Of a stretch of DNA of 64,000 nt, positions 37,155 through 49,554 are shown one piece after another. The stretch is taken from contig NC_030851.1 of assembly GCF_000208745.1 (NCBI RefSeq), positions 7,040,627 through 7,104,626 on the forward strand. The letters are read 5' to 3'. Both the position numbers and the translations under genes were made by a program. Within the stretch, counting starts at the first letter, position 1. Each line of letters begins with the position of its first letter. This DNA comes from Theobroma cacao (Eukaryota; Streptophyta; Magnoliopsida; Malvales; Malvaceae). A model generated the notes under the pieces. The model did no database searches. It saw only the letters and a list, made by a program, of their open reading frames with translations, and was not told the origin of the DNA.

Positions 37155-38649
37155 CTAATTGTGTTTTGTTAACCCATACTTATATTCAGACCAATAACGT
37201 AATAGGAGACCACTGTGAGCTGAGGAAGGAGTAGATGAAGGTGAATCAAATAGGAATGATTTTAAGTGCTTGATGAACTCCTTGGGCTTTTCCATGTTAA
37301 CAGCATGCCCTGCATTCTTTATCACTACAAGCTCTGCACTGTCCCCGGTATGCCTTCGCCACACAATTCAACATACAAATTTTATACTTGCACAAAAAGG
37401 ACAACCGCAATATAATACATAATTAATTTCAGATTATTCCACTAACCTTTTTAATCTGTGGCCTAGTTCCAAAGGGAATATCAGATCTTCTTCTCCCCAG
37501 ATTATTAATGTGCGCTATAAGAAAACAAGTTAAATGAACAAAAGAACAAATCGAAAATGATAACGCCGTCTAGGAATTAATGTTATGGTGGGTAAGATAT
37601 AAAAAGAAGAGCTCAAACCTGTGTGATCTTAGGAAGATTAGAGAATTTTCTATCTTTTAGTATTGCCCGGATCAGCTCTCTTTTCTCTTCAAGATAATCC
37701 GTACACATCACCTAGACGAGAAAGAACGTAAACAATAATGAAAAAGCCAAATTTTCATTTGTATCAGTGTTAATTTCAATTGCTGTAACATATCCAGGAG
37801 ATATAAAAAGATTGAATTTGTTCTGATCATTTCCACAATAGCCTAATGGTAAGGGGACTACATTTTCTATAAGGCTTGCCACTCCATATTTCATACTTGT
37901 TCTGGCTGGGGGTAACAATTATAAACAAGCATGCGAATCATCAGATTGATCTTTTTTCTTGCTAGAACCTGAACCAAACACATATCCATAGAGGGACAAG
38001 TTATTGGGAAAGTGAATCTTACATCAATGAAATCTGTGAGAAAATAACTTGGCACCCACCTGGCTGCAGGCTTCACGAAGGAAAACCTCATTAGTTCCCT
38101 CAATTTCTCTGGCGTCTGAGGCAACAAAATGCTCAGAGCCTCATCCAAATCTGCAACATTAAAGAAACCCTCCTCCAAGTCCTTCTCCTCCAAGCAAACA
38201 CCAGCGCAGCATAGGACCAACTTCTCCATTTTTTCTGGAAACTGCGCTGCCATACTATACCCCACAAGCCCACCATAGCTTATACCCACCAGGCTCATTC
38301 TTGGCACACCATGTTCGTCCATCACCCTCATCACGCATTGAGCCTGGAAGGACTCGGTCCGGTCGGTTCTGGTTGTGTAGGATTCACCGAAGAAGACAAG
38401 GTCTGGTACATAGACATTAAATCGGGATGTGAAGTGGCGAAGATGCTCTCCATATTGCCACATTGCATTGGCACCAAAGCCATGAACGAGAAGAAGATTG
38501 GGCCTTGATTTGTTTTGGATTTTTGGGACCCAACAGTGCATGACAGTGCCTTCTCCAATATCAGTCCTAACCGAACGAAGTCCAGCATTGGCAAAGGAAT
38601 GACGATAGAACCAATCGCGTGATGCGGTAAAGCTGAAGCATTTTGACAT
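37155..38649 (-). CDS. Alpha/beta-fold hydrolase (plant MKCFSF-type)
   Basis: Exons on the minus strand: 38649-38023, 37711-37619, 37514-37447, 37353-37155, in phases 0, 0 and 2, giving 328 aa. After the N-terminus MSKCFSFTASRDW, the core starts LLLVHGFGANAMWQYG (oxyanion-side HG motif). Nucleophile Ser124 sits in GISYGG, Asp250 in WGEEDLIFP and His279 in NAGHAVN, so the triad is complete. The fold and this N-terminus are typical of a plant family of uncharacterised esterase/lipase-like hydrolases; the substrate is unknown. The second Met was chosen because homologues begin close to M-x-KCFSF; the upstream in-frame Met at 38664 adds five residues. No signal peptide is obvious. No lesion was seen. 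Confidence 0.88.
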
Positions 38650-40837
38650 CTTAAACTGATGCATTGTGATCTCTCTAATTCGGCCAGGATTTCGAATTCA
38701 GGTTTTGAGGTATTTCAGTTCAATGATTCTGGTGAAGATGAATAAACGTTTGGATGTTGTAAAATGTCAATTTGTCATCTAGATCAGATTCACTCGGGGA
38801 TGATAATTTCAACTTCATTGAAAAGCTAAGGAAAAAGAAGAAAATCTGTTGAGTGTGGTACTATTTTTTTGGCGAAAGTCCTGAGTCGAGACATAAACTT
38901 AAAAGCAAGCGGGAATGTCGCATGTTCATAAGCAACCCAAAGAAAGATTGGTTATGCTAAAACCGAAATGGTTAGGAAATTTTGCCACAAATTAAAAGGG
39001 ATCATTTTGGTTGCTCGTCTGATGGTCCAGGTAAAAGGAAACTCATTATAACTTATCAGGAGGATACTTCTAAAAGTTTTCCTTTTTTGCAATGATAATG
39101 AGTGGAGAGAACTGCATGTAATTGGATGCTCCCTTTCCTGTATGGAGAATGGACTTTTTGATGGTCAGGATTAGAGCTGATGCCCAAATTTTGGTGCATA
39201 ATTCTGTTTATAGACCAATAGGTAATATTGTCCTTTAACGTTGAATTCGACTTTGGATAATTTTGGGCATAGATCGATTTACTAGCAATGTGTCCTTCAA
39301 TTACCCTGAACCGGCGATGACAGAGTATACAGGCGATGGATAAAGAGATTCGGCTCCTCTCTTTTCGACTTTTCAACAGGGGAGACCAGTTCATGGATAT
39401 CTAAGAAACCACCTCATGATATGTCACATCATCCAACATGAATAATGAAATTTTTAACCTCGTTGGCATTTTTCATTGCGGTTCTCTTTTCTCTTTGTTT
39501 AAGCACAAACCCAAACGTGAAATCTGAAAATCCGCAAATGAAGCCACTAACCAACATGGATCTAGGATTCAGTTTTTAATTTGCAGAAAAAACCCCAAAT
39601 CTCTTTATCAAGTTCTCAAGCCTCTTTTTTCTTTTTGGTCCTTCTGTCAACCCCTTTTCCAACGACGATGTATGCGATCAAAGCTTTTTTTTTTTTTCTG
39701 AAGAGCCAAAACGACAATCAAAAAGTAATTTAGAGGACCACAAGAATTTGCAGATGGAGTCCCAAATCTTAAGCAGCGATAGCATTTTTTATTTGTCAAG
39801 GCCCATGAGTCACTATGAACGATGTCAAACAAAGTTGTTTTGATTGTTGCATGTTTGATAATCTTATGATGACATTGAAGGAAAGTGATCTTTGCGTTAT
39901 CAGGGTTATGTGGGTTTAGAGGTGCTGCATTTTTTTGTTAGTAGCGCCATAGTGTTCTACCGTCTAGCTGAGTTCTTACTGTCATCAGAAGTCTTTTGTC
40001 GCTTTTCTGTGAGACTTTAAATGACATAATGGCTGCAGTTATTAATGAAAGTTTCTTTAAGCCTTTCAAGCAAAAAAGAAAAAAGGTTGTTGGCTGGAAG
40101 CTTGGAATTCTGTAAAGGCTATTACTTTCGGATCAGATTGGAAATCAAGAAGCACGAGTCACGGAAATCTGTGTTTGGGGTTTTAGTTTTTTAATTTGTA
40201 CATGAGATGTGGGCAGAGGTAAACAAAATGAACAATAATATTACTAAAGCTACTATCAACCAAAAAATAGTTTTAGCAATTTTTTTGAGACTTTTAGAAT
40301 TTTCCATTCTTTATTTTTTCTAACTACCGGCTGGATTTGAAGAGGATATAAGTTAAAAAGAAGTCTTAAGAAGTAAATAGAGCTACAGAGAAAAAGAAAA
40401 CAGATCATTATATGTCTGACAAACCAACGTATTTTAACAAGGTAACTACCTTGAACAACCTCAGCTTAGAATAGCTTGATGACATGGTGTATTTAGAGCC
40501 ATAGATTTCAACTCTAGTAAGATGGTGTCTCATCCCTAGTCGACTGGAATCCCCAGTTAAAATGCTAAAAGGAAAGGAGCCGGATCCTGGATAAAGATGA
40601 AGACAAACCGAAAAAGTAGAAATCAATATGCTTTCATTTCATATATAAGAACAAGCACTGAAAATAGTAGAGCTGGATTTATGTGAAGTACACACACAGA
40701 ATTGAAGCATTCTTTATGCCAGAGTTCATATTACTGCTCCAGCCTCCAGCTTATATATTGTGATAAAGAGCGATAGAAAACAACAATCAAATGAAAAACT
40801 AGAAACAGCATATTATTTATGCATCATAAGAATGGAC
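38650..40837. other. Intergenic region between hydrolase and acyltransferase genes
   Basis: This includes the hydrolase promoter side (about 38.65-39.0 kb) and the 3' flank of the acyltransferase. A minus-strand frame at 39394-39056 is open for 112 codons, but I do not recognise it and its composition is not convincing. A possible integrase relic is listed separately. Confidence 0.4.
39640..39850 (-). mobile_element. Possible Copia integrase fragment
   Basis: A minus-strand frame begins MFDIVHSDSWALTN, which resembles the start of the Copia integrase core (F-D-I-V-H-S-D-x-W-G-P). The rest of the frame (to 39647) does not clearly continue the domain. This is a weak relic call. Confidence 0.25.
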
Positions 40838-43800
40838 TTATTCTCGGTTGAGTTCGGACAGCATTAGCATCTGGAATTCCTTCATGACAGATTCAGGCAG
40901 ACCCAAGGATAAAATTATATTCTTACTGTCTTTTTCCTGAGAAAGGGTGAGAACTAAATTGTCCACCATTGATGCTGGCGCAACTTGCTGCGGCTTTCCC
41001 CAGCCGAAATCTAGATCATAGAAAGTCAGCCTACTCCATTTACTAATCCAGCAGGTATTCTCCATTTCAAGTCCCCCTCTTGTTAACTCATAGTAATCTA
41101 TGGCTGACTTTATATAGTCTTCAGTCACCTCTTTGATAGCCTCGTGCACTATATTAACTGCAAACGAGAATGGTTTTTGCACCAAATCCCCTGCCGTGCA
41201 CTGGGCGCACGACCAAGCGATGCCATTGCCGAAGAAACATTCAGGCAGTGCTGGCTTGAATTTTGGCCTACCGTCAACAGCAGTGAGAAGCTTGGTTGTT
41301 TTGTGCGGTTCAATCTTAAATGCCTTGGTCCTCATTATCCACATTAACGCGGAGATCACTTCGAAGCTTGTAGGAGGTGCAGCAAATTCATCTTGCTTAG
41401 CCATTAGCTTAAGTTGGTCAATTTTTTTGGGTTCAAAGCAGAAGGATTGATATACGATGGGTTCCTGCATTTGTAAGGTCATATTTTTCGTTGGCCTTTC
41501 TTTCCCCACGTATTCAGGATGGGGAATGTCAATCCGAGGAGGTTGCCTTGCAGATAATATGGACCGGTCGAGATACGGATCAACAGATAAGGGCAGGCCT
41601 TTGGTTATTTGAGCCCAAGAATTTAAGAAATCTGCTAACGCTTTACCGTCAACAAGGACATGCTTCATTGCTATGCCAAGAACAGTCCCTCCACATTTGA
41701 ATCTTGTGATCTGAAGAACATAAACGACGACGTTGATTAGCAAGCTATGATAATATCCGATAATAATGTACAATAAAGAATTTGCAGCTTGAAGTAATTT
41801 CAAAGAGAGTGCTATATACACTTCCAAAATCCCCTGCCAAAGGATTAGGCAATGCTACTTTGATGTTCTAGTGCTCATATCCATTCCTAAATGCACAGTA
41901 TTTTCATGTTTATTTCATTTTTGAACAGGGAATGATCATTCTTGAAAACTCAAAATATTAATACGGATTCCCCCCATGGTATTAACTATTTCAAGTTTCA
42001 TAAAATAAAACTCATATAAATATTGGCAAAAATAATCTTATTCATTACACGAGCTAATTACTAATGTTACTATATAAAATATCACATTAATATTTTGATA
42101 ATAAAATTTTCATATTTTAATAATATTTTTAAAAAATAAATTAAAAGAGGAAAAATAAAAATAGATAAAAATTTAAATTAAATTAAATTAAATTTATCAT
42201 ATCAATATTTTAATATTAAATTACTAATGTTTTAATATTATTTTATAAAATTATTAATGTTTCTATAATATTTTAATAAAAAGAAATTAAAATAAAAAAA
42301 GAAAAATAAAAGTAAAAAGAAATTAAAATAAAATTTATATTAATATTTTATCCCAACCTAACATGCCGATGGAAGTAAGGTATCTCATCTCCCATTAGCA
42401 AGGGGTGAAAATTGATGGCTCCTATGGAACGTTTCCACGGTTGGGCCAATATATTTTAAATTTGTAAGCCAAGCCCACAATCAGACTTAGATTTACTTTA
42501 TTAGGCTCAAGATCCGTCTACTCCAATCAATATATAAAATAATCCAAAATAAAACCGTAAAAATGGAAAAAGTTTTATAGTGATAGCATTTGTTTTTAAG
42601 TTACATAATAATTCAAATAAATATATTTATAACTTATTTGACTTAATTTTTTTAGTTTAAAAGCTATTATAAAGTTCTTATGAAAATAATAACTTAAATT
42701 TTTTTTTTAAAAGTGCTTGATTAATATATCTCGAGGCTAAAATGTCATGGTGAGTCTTGAAAATATAAGATAGATTTGTTTGGTATATTTACTTTTATAA
42801 GTTTCTTTTTATAGATTCTAATTTTGATTAAAATTACCAAAAAAAGTATTTAATAAATAACATTCTATTAATCATGAATTTCTTTATTTACAATGTAAAA
42901 AAGTTAACTTTATTTTTTATTTATTGAAAACAAATTTTTGAAAATATAAAATATATTTTTATAAAACATAATGTTTATAATTAATAATAAATCATATAAA
43001 AATAAAAACGGATAATGTTAGGCTTATTTTTAATAGATGATGACATTTTTGAAACAAAAAGAAAATTTTTCTTAAAAAGTTGACATGTTTTTAAAAGAAG
43101 AAAAAAGAAAGCTCCTCCCTAGAATTTTTCTTGAAGCTATTTTTTTAATAAAATCTTAAACTATAGAAGAAATTTTTTTTATCTTTTCATGTAGTATTTA
43201 AATATTAATATGTAAATTAATTTTTGATTAAATTTTTTAATAATATTTAAATATTATTAATATATAAATTTTTAATAAAATATACTTTTTGACTCCACTA
43301 CCTACAAAATTACAAAAGAATTAGTGAATTAATGAGTATCATTAAGTATATAAAATTTTTTATAAGTAGAATAATAAATAAATATTTTTCTAATTGAGTG
43401 GTGTCACATAACACCACTGCGGCAACATCATGAACGTGGTTCCGCCCTTGATATAGTTTTGACAATAAATTTAAATTAGTATTAGTGAAATCTATTTTCA
43501 ATCATTAATAAATCTATCTTTCAAATAAAAAAAATAACAACATTTGATTTATGAATAATGTATAAAATTATGGATCAATTACTGTAAACTCTTAAAAAAC
43601 TTTGACATATCAAACAATGACATGCAGCATGTACCTGCACCGTTAACAAAGGTACGTCAAGTATGCTTTCCACATTATCAAGGTTGTGTACGAGTTGTCG
43701 TAACTTCACAGGATCAACCCTGCTGATATCACCCAATTCTTCGATGGTGTAATTGGAAACTGCCTCAACAAATGGCACGCCTTCCCCAGAGCACCGCACA

Positions 43801-44066
43801 ATCATTTTCTCGTCCCAAGTTTCAGAGAGACAACCTGCGAAAGGATGAAACTTGACCAAGATCTTAGCCAGTGATTCCTTGATAATGTCAGCAGCATTCT
43901 CCGTTCTTTTTCTGTATGCAAACGCGATCTCGATGGGATAAGGAAATGTCTGGTCAAGGTTGGAAAGAAGATACAAGCCATCCAATGTTTTTTCGGCGGG
44001 ACGGACTAGAACAGGTTCCTGCTTCTTCACTGTTAATATTTTGCCAGTTTCGTTGCAAGCCTCCAT
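40838..44066 (-). CDS. BAHD acyltransferase, omega-hydroxyacid feruloyltransferase-like
   Basis: BAHD enzymes move an acyl group from acyl-CoA to an alcohol or amine in the cytosol. Exons 44066-43635 and 41710-40838 join in phase 0 (donor GTACAT, acceptor CTTCAG), giving 434 aa. The single intron (1.9 kb, very AT-rich) sits at the position usual for the family, just before the catalytic block. H161 and D165 form HxxxD, here in the unusual context MKHVLVDG rather than the common HHxxxDG. The structural DFGWG is intact at 378-382. Strings such as LYLLSNLDQ, KFHPFAGCL, ITRFKCGG, VDGRPKF, FFGNGI and SAIDYYELTR match the omega-hydroxypalmitate O-feruloyl transferase (suberin/cutin) clade best, but substrate assignment within BAHD from sequence alone is uncertain. 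No lesion was seen. Confidence 0.87.
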
Positions 44067-44400
44067 TTTAGTTTCCTTCTTTAATTCACAAACTAACGCA
44101 GTACGTTAGTGCACTATTTTTTATTGAAATAAGCCACGCTACAAAAACAAAGGAGAGAGATTAGTAGTTGTTGAAATAATAAGTTGATTTTCATAGGATT
44201 AAAAAACAAACAAAAGACAGTTGGTTAATGCTAGATATGCTTTCTTAGTGGACTTTGAAGTGGTGGGTGCATGAACATTGAGAAAATAAAGTGGAGATAT
44301 CCAGAGAGATCTAACCAGTGTTCGAGAACCAACAACTACAATGCAAACTAAAGTGGCTGGGTAATTCTTTGTTCAATATTCGTAAGGCAGACGTGGTGGT

Positions 44401-44409
44401 CTTTATATA
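44401..44409 (-). promoter_or_regulatory. Possible TATA box of the acyltransferase gene
   Basis: On the minus strand this reads TATATAAAG, about 340 bp upstream of the ATG. The setting is plausible for a core promoter with a longish 5' UTR. There is no evidence of a transcription start. Confidence 0.35.
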
Positions 44410-44520
44410 GCAAGAAGAACGACCCCTACTACTCTTTAATTCTAGTTTTCCAGTTGGCACAATTATTTAATGTAGGTTCATCTATTACGTATCTCACATC
44501 AACAAAAAAATGAGATAAGT

Positions 44521-45573
44521 CTTAATAGCATGTTTGGCTTAGCCATTTCCCCTTTATTTTCAAGAAATTTTGGTTCATTTGTTTGGTTGAAAAATGATAT
44601 GGAATGGTTATTCTCCAAAATCCTTTAAAACCAAGGAATAGCTAATACCACCCTCCCTCATGGTATTAGCTATTCCATGGTTGAGGAATAAATTTAAAAA
44701 TTAATAAAGACAAAAATACCTTTTACAAGTTTAAAAAATTACAACATCATTTATATAAAATATTATTTTTCTCTCTCTCTTCTTTCTCTCACTTGATTCC
44801 AATTTTTAATAAAATATTAATATTTTAAAATATTAATATTNNNNNNNNNNNNNNNNNNNNNNNNNNNNNNNNNNNNNNNNNNNNNNNNNNNNNNNNNNNN
44901 NNNNNNNNNNNNNNNNNNNNNNNNNNNNNNNNNNNNNNNNNNNNNNNNNNNNNNNNNNNNNNNNNNNNNNNNNNNNNNNNNNNNNNNNNNNNNNNNNNNN
45001 NNNNNNNNNNNNNNNNNNNNNNNNNNNNNNNNNNNNNNNNNNNNNNNNNNNNNNNNNNNNNNNNNNNNNNNNNNNNNNNNNNNNNNNNNNNNNNNNNNNN
45101 NNNNNNNNNNNNNNTTTTTAAAATATAAATAATTAAATTATAAATAAATATTAATATTTAAATTATTAATTATTAATATTTTAAATAAATTATCAATTAT
45201 TAATATTTTTAAAATAAAATAAAATAAAAATTAATCATAATAGTATTTAAATTAAATAAAATATTAAGATTTAAATTATTAATATTTTTATTAAATTCTA
45301 GATTATTAATATTTAAAAAATCTAATAAAAATAAAATCTCATATAAATAATAAAGGGTGTTTTTCTCTTTTTATTTTCTATTTCTTTCTTATTTCAAAAT
45401 TATTGTTACCAACCAAATACTACAATAAATCATAATAATTATTCATGTCTTATTCCCTTTGTCATACCAAACTAAGTAATAACTATTCTATTATATTCCT
45501 ACCTCATTCTATTCTCATATAATAACTATTTTATTCCATTTCTATCTATTCCGTCAACCAAACGTACCATAAG
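44521..45573. mobile_element. Putative MITE-like element upstream of the acyltransferase, spanning an assembly gap
   Basis: The left end CTTAATAGCATGTTTGGCTTA and the complement of the right end CTTATGGTACGTTTGGTTGA form an imperfect terminal inverted repeat of about 20 bp. The interior is AT-rich and carries a 15-bp perfect palindrome arm pair (GGAATAGCTAATACC at 44,636, GGTATTAGCTATTCC at 44,663). A related string (CATGGTATTAACTATTTC) occurs in the acyltransferase intron near 41,978. The target duplication is unclear, and the gap hides part of the element. Confidence 0.5.
44841..45114. other. Assembly gap (274 N)
   Basis: A run of Ns, flanked on both sides by TTAATATT-rich low-complexity sequence that probably caused the break. 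Confidence 0.99.
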
Positions 45574-45659
45574 TTTATAAGTAATGGTCTACTTTCATTT
45601 TTTAAATTGAAAAGATGCACTTATAACAAGTGATACTCAACTAGGTACAAAAGTCAAAA

Positions 45660-45777
45660 TAAGTATGTGGCTCTTTGAATAACTACACACCCCTAGAAGT
45701 AGGCATGTGACTCTTTGAATAACTACATATTAGGGTCAAGGTATGCATGTGAGGTTGCTATAGCCAGTTCTTGGAAA
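45660..45777 (+). repeat. Left part of a ~70-110-bp degenerate tandem repeat
   Basis: Units contain CTCTTTGAATAACTACA(C/T)A and TAGGCATGTG(A/G). The same family continues at 47,025-47,345, so the array was split by the MULE-like insertion. Confidence 0.65.
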
Positions 45778-47024
45778 GAATAAATTATTAAGAATAACTT
45801 TTCTTGATAAAGGCATTTTAAAAATAACTTTCAAAATAAATTTAACTATTTTTAGTCATATTTAGCTATGACTTAACAAAAACACCATTGAAACTATTTT
45901 AAATAAATTAAATCATTCATTACAATTTCTTCCTATTTGTGCTTCCGACTTCTCTCTCTCACCATCCCACTCTCTCTAATTTTATCGATTTTTCTCTTCA
46001 TCATTCGTTTGCTATGGTCCCAATTTCTCTCTCCCGCATTTTCATATTTCTCCTTTCTATTATTTCAAGATACCAAGCGATGGTTTTGATATACTTGGGT
46101 GGGTGGCTATTTGGAGAATTTGATTTTTAAGTATTTTGGATAAAATTAAAATGGTAGAAATGATCACAGATATTTAAAATAGCTTTTAATTGGATCAATT
46201 TAGGACCTAGACCTTAACAAACTCAAAATTTTGAAATTTATAAACCTAGGTCTTGAAAAGAAATTTTTTTCAATTTTTAGTCGAAATAGATATTTTAGTT
46301 AAAAAAACTTGTGTTTTGATTTATGAAAATATATTAGAAACACTTTAATCGGTGCCAAATTATAAAAAAAAAAACAAAAAGAAATGAAGAGTTGAGAAGA
46401 TTTAAAATTTTGGTTCGTAAGTAACAACAACATTTTAAGTATTAAAAATATAACAAAATATTTTTGAATATAGCGTGTAACAACAATATTTTTTCAACAT
46501 GGAGTACAACAATAATATTTTTTTTAATATGGCACGTCACAACCTAATCATGGTGTGTCACATGTTTTTGTAAATGACGTGTAACAACTTAATTATAACG
46601 TATCACATATTTTTGTACAGGATGTGTAACAACCTAACCATAGTGTGTCACATATTTTTGTACATGGCGTGTAACAACCTAACCATAGCATGTCACATGT
46701 TTTTATACATGACGTGTAATAATCTAACCATGGCATGTAACAACCTAATAATAACATGTCATATGTTTTTGTACATAGCATGTAATATGTTTTTGTACAT
46801 GACTTAGCTTGTAATAACCTAACCATGATATGTCATATGTTTTTGTATATGGTGTGTAACAACCTAACCATAGCATATAATATATTTTTTTACATGACAT
46901 GTAAAATCATGACGTGTAATTTTATTAAGGATAATTTGTCTAACTTGACTAAAAATAATTAAAATTATAAAAGAGTTATTTTTAAAAATATTTTATCTAT
47001 AAGAGTCATTTTTAAAAATACCCC
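45778..47024. mobile_element. MULE-like non-autonomous element with long TIRs and 9-bp target duplication
   Basis: The left end (45,778-45,860) and the complement of the right end (46,940-47,024) align over about 80 bp, sharing TTTTAAAAATAACT and ACTATTTTTAGTCA / ATTATTTTTAGTCA. Flanks are TTCTTGGAAA (45,768-45,777) and TTCTTGAAA (47,025-47,033), a 9-bp duplication with one extra G. That fits Mutator-like elements. The insertion sits inside a host repeat, whose units continue on both sides. The interior has no gene; it holds a minisatellite (46.47-46.93 kb) near the right TIR. Its outer end GGGGTATTTTTAAAAATGAC resembles the left end of the larger element at 59,501. Confidence 0.75.
46470..46925 (+). 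repeat. Subterminal minisatellite with CATGGCGTGTAAC-type core
   Basis: About ten degenerate units of 40-46 bp. Each alternates CATGGCGTGTAACAACCTAAC and CATAGTGTGTCACATGTTTT-like halves. The array lies just inside the right TIR of the MULE-like element. Read inward from that TIR the core is GTTACACGCCATG / TGACACACTATG, the same polarity as the array in the larger element. Confidence 0.75.
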
Positions 47025-47345
47025 TTCTTGAAATCCCTCATGTGGAGTTGCCAAGGTTGCCAGCTCTTGGAATTTCTCTTTGAATACGTACCAGGGTTTA
47101 GGTAGGCATGTGGGGTTGCTAAGGTTGCCAGTTCTTGAAATTTCTCTTTGAGTAACTATATAGCCAGTTCTCGAAATTCCTCATGTGGAGTTGCCAAGGT
47201 TGCCAGTTCTTGAAATTTTTCTTTGAGTACATACTAGGGTCGAGGTAGGCATGTAAGGGTGCCAGTTCCTGAAATTTCTCCTTAAGTAACTACATACTAA
47301 AGTCGAGGTAGGGATGTAAGGTTTCCAATTCTTAAAATTTCTCGA
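47025..47345 (+). repeat. Right part of the split ~70-110-bp tandem repeat
   Basis: Repeated GGTTGCCAGTTCTTGAAATT and GAGGTAGGCATGT(G/A) strings, at least four degenerate units. Confidence 0.7.
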
Positions 47346-47479
47346 ATCAATGAAGATTTTCTATCATTGCACCATGTTTATCCTCCATTAACCAAAAACA
47401 TACTCGAAAAGCTTTTTTTAAAAAAAAAACTATAAAAAGTGAACCTAGATGTTGAAATTAAAAAAAAAAAAAAAACCCT

Positions 47480-48110
47480 ATAAAAGCGAATCTAAATGTT
47501 GAAATTCAAGAGTGAAGTAAAATTTGGAAATAATGTTAAAACTTCTAAGTGATGTGAAATTTGAAATTGGTGTGATAAACTTCCGAGTAATGTAAATTTG
47601 GAAGTAAGTGATATTAAAATTTTCGAATGGAGAGAAATTAGAAAATAATGTAAATTTCAAGTTATATGAAATAGGGAAGTGAAATGATGTTAAAAGTCTA
47701 AATTAAGAGAATTTTGGGAGTTGATATTAAAAGATAAAGTAAAGAGATGTCAAAATTTCCAAATAAGGAGAATGATGTTAAAATTCTTGAGTGAAGAGAA
47801 ATTTGGGACTGATGTTAAAAACTTTCAAGTGACATGAAATTTGAAATTGGTTATTCCAAGTAATATATATAAACTTTGGAAGTGAGTGATGGTTTAATTT
47901 TCAAGTGAACAGATACTTAAGAATAATGTTAAAAGCTTTCAAGTGATGTGAAATTGGGAAGTTAAGTGATGTTAAAAGTTCCGAGTGAAGAGAAACTTGG
48001 AAGTGATGTTAAAGAACCTTCCAAGAGATGTCAAAATTTTCAAGTGAAGAGAAATTTCAAAATGATGTTAAAAATTTCAAGTTATATGAAAATAATGTTA
48101 AAGAATAGAT
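47480..48110 (+). repeat. ~37-40-bp tandem array, copy A of a duplicated segment
   Basis: Units are variants of AAGTGAAGAGAAATTTGGGA followed by ATGATGTTAAAAC. About fifteen degenerate units are present. A related array lies at 50,425-50,930. Confidence 0.7.
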
Positions 48111-48419
48111 TTTAAACTAACAAAATAGTCTCTTTTCTGTTCAAAAAATTAAAAAATATTTTCAATCGAGTAATCTCCGCTCTCTGTCTTGGGGTTTTTG
48201 TTGCTGTGATGGGTTGTCTTGTTTCTAGCGAGTCTGGTTCGGTGGGTTGGGCTGACCTATGAAGATTTGCTGCGTTGACGATTGGCATACGAGGTATAAA
48301 AGTATAGCTTGTCGAAAAGATTCTCCACTCTTTAATATGTCTGCAATGAAAAGAAATCATTGAAAGTTATGATGTGGATATGAACAAGGTTTTGTAGAAC
48401 TCCAATGATCTTTCACAAA

Positions 48420-48930
48420 ATATCAAACAGGAACTTGTGGATGCAATTGAAATTCATGAATAATTGGCTTGGCCAGTGCATTATTGCTTCCAACATGAAT
48501 GATGGATATTTCATCACCTCTTAGCCAAACAAAAGTTTGAGGACATATGTCTACCAACACTCAAATTGAATTATCCTTGTCAGGGCTCACATTACGTCTC
48601 AGTTCTTTTGGACCTCAAGATTATATCGTAACGTCCCAATCCTTTAATTTGGACCCCAAGATTATGTCGTTACGTCCCAGTCCTTTCATTTGGACATCAA
48701 GATTATATGTCGTTACGTCCCAGTCCTTTTGGACCTCAATAATCCAGATTATGTCTTCTGCTATTTGTTCCTCGCTGCTCGAATAAAAGTTGAATAGTCC
48801 GACAGTAGCGACATGGTTTTCCTAAGTAAAGACGACATAAAAATTAGAAACGTCATTGTACTGAGTTGAGTAGTAGTTTTCGCCAGTGTGTAAAATGCCA
48901 GGAAAGATAGGTTGCTCTGAGAAGGAAGAG
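48420..48930 (+). repeat. Copy A of a duplicated unique segment (paired with 51,060-51,500)
   Basis: Shared strings include ATGCAATT(G/A)AAATTCAT, TTGGCTTGG, AAAAGTTGAA(T/A)AGTCCGAC and GTGTAC/TTGTAC TGA(G/A)TTGA. The order is the same in both copies. Confidence 0.65.
48593..48750 (+). repeat. Four tandem units of ~37-43 bp
   Basis: Each unit runs ACGTC(C/T)CAGTCCTTT, TTGGACCTCAAGATTATATCG. The duplicated segment at 51.3 kb has only one such unit, so the expansion happened after the duplication or was lost there. Confidence 0.75.
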
Positions 48931-49554
48931 TGTAAAATGCGAGAATATTATTTACAGAAAAAAAAAGGAGTTTTTTTCTAAATTGAGACTTGACCAGTCT
49001 GGCCAAATAAAGAGAGAAATTAGAGAAAAGAGCCAGAACATAATGATTGGAGATAGTGAATCAGATTGTCAATGGCTCTGTTTATATGATGCATGGTGAA
49101 ACATGTACATGGAGTTTTGGGTCGAATGTCACTGGGTAAATGATCCTCTGCACCTCGATGCTCCCATTTCATGTCCACTACTACGTGTTAACGAAAATTC
49201 CAGGGGATATTCCATCTTTCTCTACTGGTTTTACGTTGTTATTCCACATCCAACATCAGGTGGGATATCCGTTATGTGGTGCATAATCAAATATGTGATC
49301 TAAATCTAAAATCAATTAACAATAGGTAGAATGACTCTTATTATATTTATATGCTCAAAATACCGTCAACTTAATGATGTGGAATTCTTTTTATCACCAC
49401 TCTAATACTCCCATTTATATATAGAATCAACAACTTATCATGTGATAACTTATTACGGTAGGAATAATAATAAAAAAGATAGTGTATGCTTTGATACCAT
49501 GTTTAATTTTTTAGGACAGAATTCAACTTAAAACCAATTATCAATAGATGGAAA

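Noticed and set aside
39056..39394. 112-codon minus-strand open frame
   Set aside because: No recognisable motif, no splice context and no support from composition.
46574..46826. Cys/Asn-rich repetitive open frames on both strands
   Set aside because: They are translations of the minisatellite; both strands are open because the unit length happens to avoid stops.
49486..49502. TTTGATACCATG, complement of a Copia primer-binding site, as evidence of another LTR element
   Set aside because: I could not define LTR boundaries or a target duplication around it.
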